DNA of 64,000 bases from Loktanella sp. SALINAS62 (GTDB lineage: Bacteria; Pseudomonadota; Alphaproteobacteria; Rhodobacterales; Rhodobacteraceae), in NCBI RefSeq assembly GCF_018263905.1, contig NZ_JAAFZU010000030.1, forward strand, positions 1-64,000, given 5' to 3'. Each line of letters opens with the position of its first letter. Position 1 is the first letter of the stretch. The translations under genes were made by a program, and so were the position numbers. Below are positions 34,674-43,174 of this stretch, piece by piece. The notes under the pieces were generated by a model. The model was not told where the DNA came from. It made no database searches and saw only the letters and a program-made list of their open reading frames with translations.

Positions 34674-35260
34674 TTTCTGGCCTTCTTCTTGTTCTGGGTC
34701 TTGTTTTGGGTCGATTGTTGCCTGTCATGCGTCACCAGTGCGGTCAGCCGTCCCAGCGCACGATGCAACGCCACGCGGATGGCACCGGGGGTCATCCCCA
34801 CTTGATCGCCAACCTCTTCGGCGGTTGACCCATGCAGCTTGATCTGGCGGACGATCGTGGCCGATGTGGTGTCCAGTTGATCCAGCAGGCGTTCCAGATC
34901 GCCCACGACGGTTGGATCATGCACTGTGTCGTCCGGGTATTCAGTTTCCGCACCATCAAAAGCCACCAGACGGCTGCGCCCGGTCTTGCGCAGCGCATCG
35001 ACGGTTTTGTACCGCGCAATCGCATAAACCCACGCCGTTGCCGGTTCCGTGTCGCGCCACGTGTGCCGTTTTTCATGGATGGCAATCAGGACGTTTTGCA
35101 AGATGTCTTCGCATTCGCTGTTCTGGCCGCCACTGCGCGCGACAATGACGCCACGCAGGACAGGCGCGATTTCTTTCAAAAAGACGACATAGGCTTTGCG
35201 GTCGCCACCATTGGCTTTGCGCAGCAGCTCCGACCACCGGATGTCTTTTGTCGATCTCAT
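34670..35260 (-). CDS. sigF: ECF sigma factor, SigF-like
   Basis: 196 aa from the ATG at 35258-35260. Region 2 includes EDILQNVLIAIHEKRHTWR and AWVYAIARYKTVDALRK; region 4 has TAEEVGDQVGMTPGAIRVALHRALGRL. The tail is Lys/Gln-rich. A longer ATG 9 bases upstream overlaps the predicted -10 element, so the shorter start is preferred; it then lies 7 nt from that element and the message could be leaderless. It is paired with NrsF and divergent from bufA1, as expected for the SigF copper/oxidative stress circuit known from Caulobacter. Confidence 0.9.
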   Translation of the reverse strand: MRSTKDIRWSELLRKANGGDRKAYVVFLKEIAPVLRGVIVARSGGQNSECEDILQNVLIAIHEKRHTWRDTEPATAWVYAIARYKTVDALRKTGRSRLVAFDGAETEYPDDTVHDPTVVGDLERLLDQLDTTSATIVRQIKLHGSTAEEVGDQVGMTPGAIRVALHRALGRLTALVTHDRQQSTQNKTQNKKKARK

Positions 35261-35267
35261 GTTGTCC

Positions 35268-35295
35268 AATTCGCCACGCCCACCGCTTTCGTTAC
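35268..35295 (-). promoter_or_regulatory. SigF-type promoter of sigF-nrsF
   Basis: Reading the minus strand, -35 is GTAACG (35295-35290), then 16 bases, then -10 CGAATT (35273-35268). This is identical in both boxes and spacing to the promoter in front of bufA1, and it agrees with GTAACC-N16-CGAA as I recall it for Caulobacter SigF. It implies autoregulation. The start codon of sigF follows 7 nt after the -10. Confidence 0.82.
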
Positions 35296-35383
35296 ACCGC
35301 CCCCGAAAGAAAAATCATGCAAAGCGGACAGGGACGAAAACAAAATCAGTTTTATGTCAGGACTTCACGAAAACGCGAGCCTT

Positions 35384-35411
35384 GTAACGGAACCGCAGGC
35401 CACGGCGAATT
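35384..35411 (+). promoter_or_regulatory. SigF-type promoter of the bufferin operon
   Basis: -35 GTAACG (35384-35389), 16-base spacer (35390-35405), -10 CGAATT (35406-35411). The transcript would start near 35418, leaving a leader of about 45 nt with GGAG (35451-35454) 8 nt before the bufA1 ATG. It matches the divergent sigF promoter letter for letter in both boxes. Confidence 0.85.
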
Positions 35412-35462
35412 GCCTAGCATCGGACGCCAACACGGTGCCGACTGCCAACAGGAGAATTTGAA

Positions 35463-35756
35463 ATGACAAGCAAGACAACCACCCTCGCCCTTGCCATCTT
35501 TGGCGCATGTGCCGCCGTGACCAGCGCCAGCGCGCAGGACATGGAAAAATGTTTCGGCGTGGCACTTGCAGGCGAAAACGGGTGTGCCGCTGGCCCCGGC
35601 ACGACCTGCGCCGGCACGTCGACCATCGATTATCAGGGCAACGCATGGTCGCTGGTCCCCGCAGGCACCTGTGAAGATATGGCTGTTCCCGCCGCTGCTG
35701 ACGGCACCGAGCGTATGGGTTCGCTGGAAGAGCTGGACCGCGACATCCCGGCCTGA
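35463..35756 (+). CDS. bufA1: Bufferin precursor BufA1 (DUF2282 RiPP)
   Basis: 97 aa. A Sec-type signal covers about residues 1-25 ([18 protein letters not shown] region). The mature part has four cysteines at 30, 41, 49 and 70 in the family pattern [19 protein letters not shown] and [13 protein letters not shown]2282 proteins of this kind are bufferins: exported peptides whose cysteines are converted by an MNIO enzyme to thiooxazole groups that bind copper in the periplasm. The maturase genes bufB and bufC follow. The precursor has an unusual acidic C-terminal tail ([12 protein letters not shown]). Transcription is predicted from a SigF-type promoter, and a hairpin follows the stop. Confidence 0.9.
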   Translation: MTSKTTTLALAIFGACAAVTSASAQDMEKCFGVALAGENGCAAGPGTTCAGTSTIDYQGNAWSLVPAGTCEDMAVPAAADGTERMGSLEELDRDIPA

Positions 35757-35765
35757 TCCACGTCC

Positions 35766-35793
35766 GCACCGCGTGGCCCTGTCCGCGCGGTGC
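35766..35793 (+). other. Hairpin between bufA1 and bufB
   Basis: GCACCGCG (35766-35773) and CGCGGTGC (35786-35793) form a perfect 8-bp stem with a 12-base loop in the 65-base gap. There is no T-run, and AAGGAG for bufB follows about 20 bases on. It likely lets the precursor message outlast or outnumber the enzyme message. Confidence 0.6.
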
Positions 35794-35821
35794 ATCCCAT
35801 ACCGCAAAAAGGAGCCATCCC

Positions 35822-36667
35822 ATGACACAGCTTCCGGATACTGTCGGAATCGGTTTCAAGCGCAGTCATTACGATGCGTTGCGGACGACCCCGAACAGGT
35901 TGGGTTTTATCGAAGTTCATGCCGAAAATTACATGGGCGACGGCGGCCCGCCGCATGCCCAATTGGACGCATTGCGCCGTGACTATGCGCTATCGGTCCA
36001 CGGTGTCGGCCTGTCCATTGGTGGCGCAGGCCCGCTTGATACCGACCATCTGGCCCGCCTGAAGCGTGTGTGTGACCGCTATGACCCCGAAAGCTTTTCC
36101 GAGCATCTGGCATGGTCCAGCCATAACGATGCGTTCCTGAACGATCTGTTGCCGTTACCCTATGACGATCAGACACTTGCGACGGTCTGCGACCATATCG
36201 ACAGGTTACAGGACGTCATCGGTCGCCGGATGCTGCTGGAAAACCCGTCGACCTATGTGACATTCGAAAGCTCGACCCTTGCGGAAACCGATTTCCTGCA
36301 CGCCATCGTGGGCCGGACCGGCTGCGGTCTGCTGCTGGACGTGAACAATGTCTTTGTCAGTTGCACCAATCACCGGGCCGATCCACGCGCCTATCTGGCA
36401 GACTTCCCACTCGCGGCGGTCGGTGAAATCCATCTGGGCGGTCACGATGCCGAAGATTTGCCATCCGGCCCGCTGCTGATCGATTCCCATGGCGCTGCGG
36501 TGGCAGATCCTGTCTGGACGCTTTACGCCGAAACGGTCGCCATGACAGGCCCGCGCCCGACGTTGATCGAATGGGACAATGATGTGCCGGACCTGCCCGT
36601 TCTGCTGGCAGAGGCTGACCGCGCCGCGACCATTCTGGACGGGGTGCGCCATGCCCGGGCATCTTGA
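35822..36667 (+). CDS. bufB1: Multinuclear non-heme iron oxidative enzyme BufB (DUF692/MNIO)
   Basis: 281 aa. DUF692 TIM-barrel. The family's metal-binding signatures are present in order: [11 protein letters not shown] with [60 protein letters not shown] and [11 protein letters not shown]. These supply the His/Asp/Glu ligands for two or three irons. MNIO enzymes oxidise precursor cysteines; for bufferins the product is a 5-thiooxazole. The ATG has AAGGAG 8 nt upstream. It overlaps bufC by 17 bases, fitting a BufB-BufC complex. Cytoplasmic, so modification precedes export of BufA1. Confidence 0.92.
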   Translation: MTQLPDTVGIGFKRSHYDALRTTPNRLGFIEVHAENYMGDGGPPHAQLDALRRDYALSVHGVGLSIGGAGPLDTDHLARLKRVCDRYDPESFSEHLAWSSHNDAFLNDLLPLPYDDQTLATVCDHIDRLQDVIGRRMLLENPSTYVTFESSTLAETDFLHAIVGRTGCGLLLDVNNVFVSCTNHRADPRAYLADFPLAAVGEIHLGGHDAEDLPSGPLLIDSHGAAVADPVWTLYAETVAMTGPRPTLIEWDNDVPDLPVLLAEADRAATILDGVRHARAS

Positions 36668-37391
36668 AACACAGACCGCTTTCCGTGCGGCACTCAATAG
36701 CCGGGATTTGCCACCCGGCATCACCGCAGTCGGTGATCTGGACCGCCGGTTTTCCGTTTATCGCAACACGGTTGCGCATACTTTGTCAGACGCATTGGCC
36801 CAGCGGTTTCCGGCCGTTCAGCGCATCGTGGGCAAGGCATTTTTTCGCCAGACCGCGCGGATCTTCGTGGCGGACAACCCACCGCGTTCGCCGGTTTTGC
36901 AAGATTACGGCACAGAATTTCCGGCGTTTCTGGCAGATTTCCCGCCTGCCGCATCGCTGCCCTATCTGGCGGATGTCGCCTTGATCGAAATGGCTCGCGG
37001 TCAGGCATATCACGCCGCCGATGCCGAGCCGCTTTCCCCGGCCGCGGTCATGTCCCGCATCGGTGCCGCGCCCGACACGGCGCAAGTGACGCTCCATCCG
37101 TCGGTGCGGATGGTCAGTTCACCACATGCGGCTGTGTCGATCTGGCGGATGAACCAACCGGGTGCCGCGGCGACACCGCCACCACCGGGTCCGGAAACCG
37201 CACTGATCTTTCGGCGAGACGATGCATCCGTCGTCCTGCCCATCCCGCCGGATATCGCGCGCACCGTCACGCAGATGCAATCCGGCACGCCGCTGGGTGC
37301 CCTTGGTCATGTTGCTGATGCCGACACTGTCGGAACCGCGTTTTCAACGCTTTTGCAAAACCGGCTGATCGTCGGCCTTTGCCACATCTAG
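36651..37391 (+). CDS. bufC1: BufC, DUF2063 partner of the MNIO enzyme
   Basis: 246 aa from the ATG of [11 protein letters not shown]. The N-terminal DUF2063 domain (about residues 1-105) contains [19 protein letters not shown] and FPAVQRIVG, typical of MNIO partner proteins that bind and present the precursor. The C-terminal half (about 120-246) resembles the RiPP-recognition-like region of such partners, with [16 protein letters not shown] in the middle. It begins inside the end of bufB (17-base overlap), so the two are translated together. Its stop precedes the DoxX gene by 13 bases. Confidence 0.88.
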   Translation: MPGHLETQTAFRAALNSRDLPPGITAVGDLDRRFSVYRNTVAHTLSDALAQRFPAVQRIVGKAFFRQTARIFVADNPPRSPVLQDYGTEFPAFLADFPPAASLPYLADVALIEMARGQAYHAADAEPLSPAAVMSRIGAAPDTAQVTLHPSVRMVSSPHAAVSIWRMNQPGAAATPPPPGPETALIFRRDDASVVLPIPPDIARTVTQMQSGTPLGALGHVADADTVGTAFSTLLQNRLIVGLCHI

Positions 37392-37404
37392 GAAAGAGAA
37401 CCCC

Positions 37405-37881
37405 ATGTCACAGACCATCGCCCATTCCCGTGCCGATTCACGCCTTGCCGGGTTGCGCCGCATGGTCCGTATGGTGAACGACATGTTCGGACGCCTGCCT
37501 TGGGCTGTGCCTGCCCTGATGGCGCGACTGATCCCGGCATGGGTCTTTTGGGCGTCCGCCCGCACAAAGGTTGACGGGTTCGCCATCGCGGACAGCACGT
37601 GGTGGCTGTTTGAAAATGAATACGCACTGCCGATCATTCCCGCCGCCGCTGCCGCCGTTCTGGCCACAGTGGCAGAGCATGTCTTTGCCGTTACGCTGGC
37701 ACTTGGGTTTTTTACACGCCTGCCAGCGGCAGCTTTGTTGGGCATGACAATCGTCATTCAGGTGTTCGTCTACCCAACCGCATGGGTGACGCATGGGCTG
37801 TGGGCGGCCTGTTTTCTTGTGATCGTCGCGCGTGGACCCGGATGGCTTTCGCTGGATCGCCTGCTGCGGCTGGATCGCTGA
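37405..37881 (+). CDS. DoxX family membrane protein of the bufferin operon
   Basis: 158 aa, four hydrophobic segments (about residues 25-45, 60-85, 90-110 and 115-140). The sequence is DoxX-like: [18 protein letters not shown], then [20 protein letters not shown]. DoxX proteins regularly form the fourth gene of bufferin operons; the function is unproved but may be quinone-linked redox support or export. Follows bufC with AGGAAAGAG before the ATG. Confidence 0.86.
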   Translation: MSQTIAHSRADSRLAGLRRMVRMVNDMFGRLPWAVPALMARLIPAWVFWASARTKVDGFAIADSTWWLFENEYALPIIPAAAAAVLATVAEHVFAVTLALGFFTRLPAAALLGMTIVIQVFVYPTAWVTHGLWAACFLVIVARGPGWLSLDRLLRLDR

Positions 37882-38047
37882 CAAACCTGTCACGGGATGC
37901 GACCTGCGGTCACGGTGGCCGCCCGTTATTGCAGGCCGCGGTGACTGGCCAATATGCGTCATATCCCCGCCAGCAGTGGAATAATCGGTGCCGAGGACGG
38001 AACCCGCATTTTTCAGGGCGCGTTTGTCGCCATTGAAAGGTGTTGTG

Positions 38048-38647
38048 ATGAAAAAAGAAAACGGCGCACTGACGGACGTCATCGACGAGCTGAAAAAGGC
38101 GTCGCAAGGCGCGGATCATGTCCAGGTCGGGCACCTGATCGACGCGCTGGATTATCGCGGCTACGGTCCGGCATTGGCAGCCCTGCCGTTGATGGAACTG
38201 ACGCCCATCGGGGGCATTCCCGGTTTTCCAACACTGCTGGCGCTGACGCTTGCCATTTTGGTGATCCGGCTTTTGCTGGGGTATGAACATTTCTGGGCGC
38301 CAGACTGGCTGCGGCGACGCACGCTTGATTCCGGCAGGGTCATAAAGTCCGTTGAATGGCTAAAACCGATCTCGCAGCGGATCGATGCAAAGCTGCACAA
38401 ACGCTTTTCAGTCTTCGCGGGCGCGGCTGGCCGCCGGGCGGCCTGCTTCGTGATCTTGGGGCTTCTTCTGACCGTGCCACCGCTTGAGGTCGTGCCGTTT
38501 GCGACATCTGGCCCGATGATCGTGATCGCCACCTTCGGTCTTGGACTGCTTTATTGCGACGGCTTGCTGATGTTGCTGGGCTTTATCGGTGCGGGCGTCG
38601 CACTTGCCGGTGGTATGTGGGGTTTGCTTGCGTCAGGTGGATCATAA
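38048..38647 (+). CDS. ExoD family membrane protein
   Basis: 199 aa from the ATG that opens MKKENGALTDVIDEL. An N-terminal soluble helix (about residues 1-40), then hydrophobic segments around 45-80, 145-165 and 175-195, with the ExoD pattern PLMELTPIGGIPGFPTLLAL. ExoD of Sinorhizobium affects exopolysaccharide and alkali tolerance; the biochemical role is unknown. It is separated from the DoxX gene by 166 bases, so it is probably its own unit, though read-through is possible. Confidence 0.8.
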   Translation: MKKENGALTDVIDELKKASQGADHVQVGHLIDALDYRGYGPALAALPLMELTPIGGIPGFPTLLALTLAILVIRLLLGYEHFWAPDWLRRRTLDSGRVIKSVEWLKPISQRIDAKLHKRFSVFAGAAGRRAACFVILGLLLTVPPLEVVPFATSGPMIVIATFGLGLLYCDGLLMLLGFIGAGVALAGGMWGLLASGGS

Positions 38648-38792
38648 CATCCATGGCGCTGCCTGCTTGCGAATACCAATGGCGGAGTCGGTTTCCAATT
38701 ACTTTAAACTGACGCAAGAATACAAAAACTCGCTGGAACAAATATTGAATCAGTCCCGTTTCTTTTCCAACCGAAGCAACAGGAGAAACAAC

Positions 38793-39275
38793 ATGACACG
38801 ACTGACAACTTCAACGCTCGCCCTCGCACTTGCTGCCAGTTCTGCAGGGATCGCACATGCCGAAACGCACATGATGTCGGAACCCGGCACATATAGCGGT
38901 GTCGTCGACAACGAATTGAGCAATCAGTTCATCCGCGCCGAAAGCATCATTGGCGCAGATATCCATACACAGTATATGGAATACGACGAAACCGCCTGGG
39001 CCGAAACCAGCTATTACAATGAAATAGATTCCGATTGGGAAGAAATTGGCGAAGTGTCCGATATCGTCATTTCCCGCGACGGCCAGATTGTCGGCGTCAT
39101 TGCCGAAGTCGGCGGCTGGCTTGATATCGGTGATGCTGACGTCGTGATCGACATCGCTGATTTGAAAACGGTTGGTGGCACCGTCGACAACAACTTTGGC
39201 GACCTGTCTTTCGTCACACCACTGTCGGAAGAACAGCTTGAATCCCGTCAAGAAGTCGACAGCGGCTGGTGGTAA
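38793..39275 (+). CDS. Exported PRC-barrel domain protein
   Basis: 160 aa from the ATG after AGGAGAAACAAC. The signal peptide covers about residues 1-23 (LALALAASSAGIAHAE). The PRC-barrel part begins around residue 38 (FIRAESIIGADIHT), with EIGEVSDIVISRDGQIVGVI at its centre, and the C-terminus is acidic. Periplasmic PRC-barrel proteins are common in this group and are often stress-linked. The gap before it (38648-38792) holds no recognisable site, and a clear terminator follows. Confidence 0.85.
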   Translation: MTRLTTSTLALALAASSAGIAHAETHMMSEPGTYSGVVDNELSNQFIRAESIIGADIHTQYMEYDETAWAETSYYNEIDSDWEEIGEVSDIVISRDGQIVGVIAEVGGWLDIGDADVVIDIADLKTVGGTVDNNFGDLSFVTPLSEEQLESRQEVDSGWW

Positions 39276-39284
39276 ACCCGGCAC

Positions 39285-39314
39285 ACGGCGGCCTGCGCTT
39301 GCGCAGGCCGCCGT
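39285..39314. terminator. Strong bidirectional hairpin terminator
   Basis: ACGGCGGCCTGCGC (39285-39298) pairs with GCGCAGGCCGCCGT (39301-39314); the inner pairs open to give a practical 12-bp stem with a six-base loop. It lies between the convergent ends of the PRC-barrel gene and cydB and is followed by TTC on plus. A good terminator for both. Confidence 0.78.
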
Positions 39315-39333
39315 TTCAGCAGCGTCGCTGGCA

Positions 39334-40344
39334 TCAATCGTAACGCAGTTCCGTCGCCTTACCGCGAAAAATGTAATACGACAGGACTGTATAACCAAGG
39401 ATCGCAGGCAGCACGAACAGCGTGCCGACAAGGATGATCAACAGGCTTTCCGGTGCGGATGCGGCTTCGTAGATCGTGATCTGTTCGGGCACGACATAGG
39501 GGTAGAACGAATAGGCCATACCCCCAAAGGCCAGCACGAAAAGGGCTGTCGCGGACACGAACGGCGACCAGGCCCAGCGGTCGTTTTCACGTGGCAGACG
39601 CCGTAATTTCCACCACAGAAAACCGATCAATGTCGCTGACAGCACGGGAAATGGCAGCAGATACAACATCTGCGGCATGCCGAACCACTTGTCGAAAATC
39701 CGTGCACTGACAAACGGTGTTGCAAGCGAAATTGCACCGATCCCCATGATCAGGCCCCAGATACCGCCTTTTGCCCACCGGATCGCATGGGATTGCAATG
39801 CGCCATCGGTCTTCAGTATCAGCCACGTCGCCCCGATAAAGCTGTAGCCAACGGTCAGAAACACGGCCGTCAGCATGGCAAACGCCACATTGGACCGCGT
39901 CCATTCCAATCCCATGACATACATGCCCAGCATAAACCCCTGCGACAGGGCCGCCAACAGCGACCCGGCAAAGAATGACGCGTTCCACATGTTCTTTTGG
40001 CGCGGCGGCGCCTTGGCCCGCAATTCGAACGACACACCCCGCAGGATCAGACCGATCAGCATAAAAAACACCGGCAGATACAGGGATGTCAGAATGAGCC
40101 CATGTGCGGGCGGAAAGGCCACCAAAAGTATCCCGATCGCCAGCACGAGCCATGTTTCGTTTGCATCCCAGAACGGCCCGATCGAGGCGACCAGCATGTC
40201 TTTTTCACGGGCATCGGCCAGCGGCATCAGCAGACCGACGCCCAGATCGAAACCGTCCAGCACGACATAAATCAGGATCGACAGGCCCATCAGCGCCGCG
40301 AATGTCCACGGCAGCCAGACGGCAGGGTCCGAAAAAAGCGACAT
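39334..40344 (-). CDS. cydB: Cytochrome bd-type quinol oxidase subunit II
   Basis: 336 aa, about eight membrane segments. Opens SLFSDPAVWLPWTFAALMGL and contains LDGFDLGVGLLMPLA and the conserved WDANETWLV, the hallmarks of CydB/CioB. The start is the second ATG (40342-40344), because GGGAG lies about 7 nt upstream of it but overlaps the first ATG. It follows cydA directly. No cydX-like small gene is seen after it. Subunit II scaffolds the haem-bearing CydA. Confidence 0.93.
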   Translation of the reverse strand: MSLFSDPAVWLPWTFAALMGLSILIYVVLDGFDLGVGLLMPLADAREKDMLVASIGPFWDANETWLVLAIGILLVAFPPAHGLILTSLYLPVFFMLIGLILRGVSFELRAKAPPRQKNMWNASFFAGSLLAALSQGFMLGMYVMGLEWTRSNVAFAMLTAVFLTVGYSFIGATWLILKTDGALQSHAIRWAKGGIWGLIMGIGAISLATPFVSARIFDKWFGMPQMLYLLPFPVLSATLIGFLWWKLRRLPRENDRWAWSPFVSATALFVLAFGGMAYSFYPYVVPEQITIYEAASAPESLLIILVGTLFVLPAILGYTVLSYYIFRGKATELRYD

Positions 40345-40346
40345 GG

Positions 40347-41735
40347 TCATTCTCCCGGCTGCAACATGGCAGGTGCGGCGGCGCCGGCTGTCGGGTAATC
40401 GCGCGTTGGCAGCCGATCACCATGCGTCGCCTTGCGTGCAAGATAGGTGATGACCCCGATATAGGCGATGATCAGTGCGGCATAGATCACGAGGTAGCCC
40501 ACCAGCGTCGTCCAGACCATGCCAGAGGACACGTCGCTGACGGCGTCTTTTGTCGCCAGCACGCCCTGCACCAGCCACGGCTGGCGACCGATTTCGGTCG
40601 TGTACCACCCGGCGAGTGTTGCGATCCAACCGCTGAAACTCATCCCGGCAAAGACGTACAATGCCAGTTTCGGCATGTTGCCCGCCCCATAGCGCCGCAG
40701 CAGAACAAGCCCGCCCCAAGACAGCGCCAGCATGGCCATGCCGGTGCCCACCATCACGCGAAATCCATAAAAGACGGGTGCGACACGCGGATGCATGATC
40801 TCTCCGTCTTCGCTGACGAAATCGTTCAGGCCGGGCACGACGCCGTCCGCCGAATGTTTCAGGATCAACGACGCACCGTTGGGGATCGCGACCTCGAAAT
40901 CATTGCTGCGCGTTTGCTGGTTCGGGACGGCAAACAGCACCAGCGGGACGTTCGGTCCGGTTTCCCAGTTGCCTTCCATCGCGGCGACCTTGGCGGGTTG
41001 GTATTCCAGCGTATTCAGACCGTGCATGTCACCGGCAAGGATTTGCAGCGGGATCAGGCCAGCGCCGGCAATGATACCGACCCGCAGCGTTGATTTCACC
41101 GCCTCACTGCGGTCTCCCCACAGCAGACGCAAGGCCGAGACACCTGCGATCAGAAAAGCCACGGTCAGGCCAGATGCCAGCATCATGTGGACAAAGCGGT
41201 AGGGCATCGACGGGTTAAAGATGATCTGCAACCAATCGGTCGCATGCACCACACCGTCGCGCAATTCAAAGCCCTGCGGCGTGTGCATCCATGAATTGAG
41301 CACGATAATCCAGAACGTCGACATGGTCGTGCCAAAGGCCACCAGAAACGTCGCCATCGTATGCACCCAGGGTTTCACCCGCGATGCACCGAACAGCATG
41401 ATCCCCAGAAACACCGCTTCAAGAAAAAAGGCGGTCATGATCTCATACGCCAAAAGCGGCCCTGCGACGTTTCCGACCGTTTCCATGAACCCCGGCCAGT
41501 TGGTGCCGAACTGAAACGACATCGTGATCCCCGACACGACACCCATGGCAAAGCTCAGGGCAAATATCTTTACCCAGAACATATAGGCGTCCATCCATTT
41601 TCGGTCCCCGGTCGCGTTGAACCGCAGCTTGAAAAACAGCAGCATCCAGCCCAGCGCAATCGTCATTGTGGGGAAAAGGATATGGAACGAAATGTTCGCG
41701 CCAAACTGAATACGGGAGAGAAGAAGGGTGTCCAC
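40347..41735 (-). CDS. cydA: Cytochrome bd-type quinol oxidase subunit I
   Basis: 462 aa from a GTG at 41733-41735, supported by GGAG six nt upstream and by alignment of VDTLLLSRIQFGAN with the family opening. The haem ligands are recognisable: His in ISFHILFP, His in FVHMMLASG and Met in FYGFRVMVG. EIMTAFFLEAVFLGIM and GRQPWLVQG are also present. The Q-loop is short, as in the cyanide-insensitive CIO branch. Inner membrane: it reduces O2 with ubiquinol without proton pumping, useful under low O2 or copper stress, when copper haem oxidases fail. Confidence 0.93.
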   Translation of the reverse strand: MDTLLLSRIQFGANISFHILFPTMTIALGWMLLFFKLRFNATGDRKWMDAYMFWVKIFALSFAMGVVSGITMSFQFGTNWPGFMETVGNVAGPLLAYEIMTAFFLEAVFLGIMLFGASRVKPWVHTMATFLVAFGTTMSTFWIIVLNSWMHTPQGFELRDGVVHATDWLQIIFNPSMPYRFVHMMLASGLTVAFLIAGVSALRLLWGDRSEAVKSTLRVGIIAGAGLIPLQILAGDMHGLNTLEYQPAKVAAMEGNWETGPNVPLVLFAVPNQQTRSNDFEVAIPNGASLILKHSADGVVPGLNDFVSEDGEIMHPRVAPVFYGFRVMVGTGMAMLALSWGGLVLLRRYGAGNMPKLALYVFAGMSFSGWIATLAGWYTTEIGRQPWLVQGVLATKDAVSDVSSGMVWTTLVGYLVIYAALIIAYIGVITYLARKATHGDRLPTRDYPTAGAAAPAMLQPGE

Positions 41736-41956
41736 CGAAGGCTCCGAAATTAAACCAGTATATGAAGTCTGTGCACCGGATATATGACTGGCACCAGATA
41801 ACTGCATCGTGATGCGACAATTCGCGCTGGACCCTGATGCACAGGGTGGAACTGGACCTGCGTGGCGTTGCACCCAAGGGGCGCATGTCATCGTGCCACA
41901 TTGAAAAACCTGATTTTTCCATCAATTTCGCACCACATCAAACCAAGGCGGAATAG

Positions 41957-43174
41957 ATGACAGACTGGACCCCGACCCGCGCCGAGGGCGAAAAACGTCT
42001 TGCAGCCTTTACCCCCCGCATGGGGCGACGCTATGCCAATGGGCGCAACACAGATCACGGATCCGGTGCCCACAAGGCGGTGTCGGTGCTGTCACCGTAT
42101 ATCCGGCGCAGGCTGGTGTTGGAATCCGATGTGGTGGCCGCCGCATTGGCCGCACACGGACCAGAGGCGGCCGAAAAGTTCGTGCAGGAAGTCATCTGGC
42201 GCGGCTATTTCAAGGGTTGGCTGGAACGCCGCCCGCACGTCTGGGACAGCTATGTCACCGGGCTGGACGCCGATCTGGCCACCCTTGACCGCGACCGTCG
42301 CCTGCGCCGCGACGTCGTCCGCGCCATGGCGGGCCAAACGGGTCTGGCGTGCTTCGATGCCTGGGCCAGTGAGCTTGTGGACACCGGATATTTACACAAC
42401 CACGCACGGATGTGGTTCGCGTCGATCTGGATTTTCACGCTGCAACTGCCGTGGCGGTTGGGGGCCGATTTCTTTTACCGTCATCTGCTCGATGGCGATG
42501 CGGCGTCGAACACGCTGGGCTGGCGCTGGGTTGCGGGGCTACACACGCGCGGCAAACCCTATCCAGCCGACGCGCTAAACATCACCACTTTTACGGCCGG
42601 TCGGTTCACCCCGCGCCGCAGCGATCTGGCAGAGGTGACCGAAGGGCTGGAGGCATCAGAGCCTGACGGCCTGCCGTCTGTTCTGCCGCTTCGGGTGTTC
42701 ACGCCACCGCAACCCGGCAGGCCAACCGCCTTGCTGATCACGGATGAGGACTGCCGGGTCGAGGATTTCAACCTCCAGACGCTGGATATCCGCACCGCGG
42801 CGACGCTGGCCACCAGCCACCTGCGATCCCCCCTTCCTGTTTCCGATCTGGTTTCAGGGTTCGAGGCTGGCGCGCTTGCCGATACCGCCATGCGGTCGGG
42901 TGTTGCATCCGTGGCGTTGCGCGCGGACGACCCGGACAGCCTTGCCGCATGGGCCGCAGACGCGGGTGCCACCCAGATCGTGACGCCATATGTCACACGC
43001 GGCCCGTTGTACGATTGGCTGGGTCAGGCTGCACCATCCCTCGCCAAGCACGGGATGACATTGTGCGAATGGCGGCGCGATTGGGACGCTGCGATCTGGC
43101 CGCACAGCACGGCCGGGTTTTTCAAGGTTAAAAAGAACATTCCCCATATCCTTGATCAGGTCGTGCCCGGATGA
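41957..43174 (+). CDS. Photolyase/cryptochrome-like FAD-binding protein with swapped domain order
   Basis: 405 aa. Residues about 1-215 match the helical FAD-binding domain of photolyases: SVLSPYIRRRLVLE, FVQEVIWRGYFKGWL, YLHNHARMWFASIW and GADFFYRHLLDGDAASNTLGWRW. In ordinary photolyases this domain ends the protein, and a Rossmann-like antenna domain comes first. Here the Rossmann-like part appears to follow: TALLITDEDCRVEDF, ATSHLRSPLPV and QIVTPYVTRGP, ending WPHSTAGFFKVKKNIP, which resembles the end of the canonical antenna domain. DNA repair or blue-light sensing is inferred. It overlaps the next gene by 4 bases. Confidence 0.78.
   Translation: MTDWTPTRAEGEKRLAAFTPRMGRRYANGRNTDHGSGAHKAVSVLSPYIRRRLVLESDVVAAALAAHGPEAAEKFVQEVIWRGYFKGWLERRPHVWDSYVTGLDADLATLDRDRRLRRDVVRAMAGQTGLACFDAWASELVDTGYLHNHARMWFASIWIFTLQLPWRLGADFFYRHLLDGDAASNTLGWRWVAGLHTRGKPYPADALNITTFTAGRFTPRRSDLAEVTEGLEASEPDGLPSVLPLRVFTPPQPGRPTALLITDEDCRVEDFNLQTLDIRTAATLATSHLRSPLPVSDLVSGFEAGALADTAMRSGVASVALRADDPDSLAAWAADAGATQIVTPYVTRGPLYDWLGQAAPSLAKHGMTLCEWRRDWDAAIWPHSTAGFFKVKKNIPHILDQVVPG

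Noticed and set aside
41910-41925. FNR/CRP-like dyad (TTGAT...ATCAG) upstream of cydA
   Set aside because: The spacing between half-sites is 6 bases instead of the 4 needed for FNR, and one half-site is imperfect.
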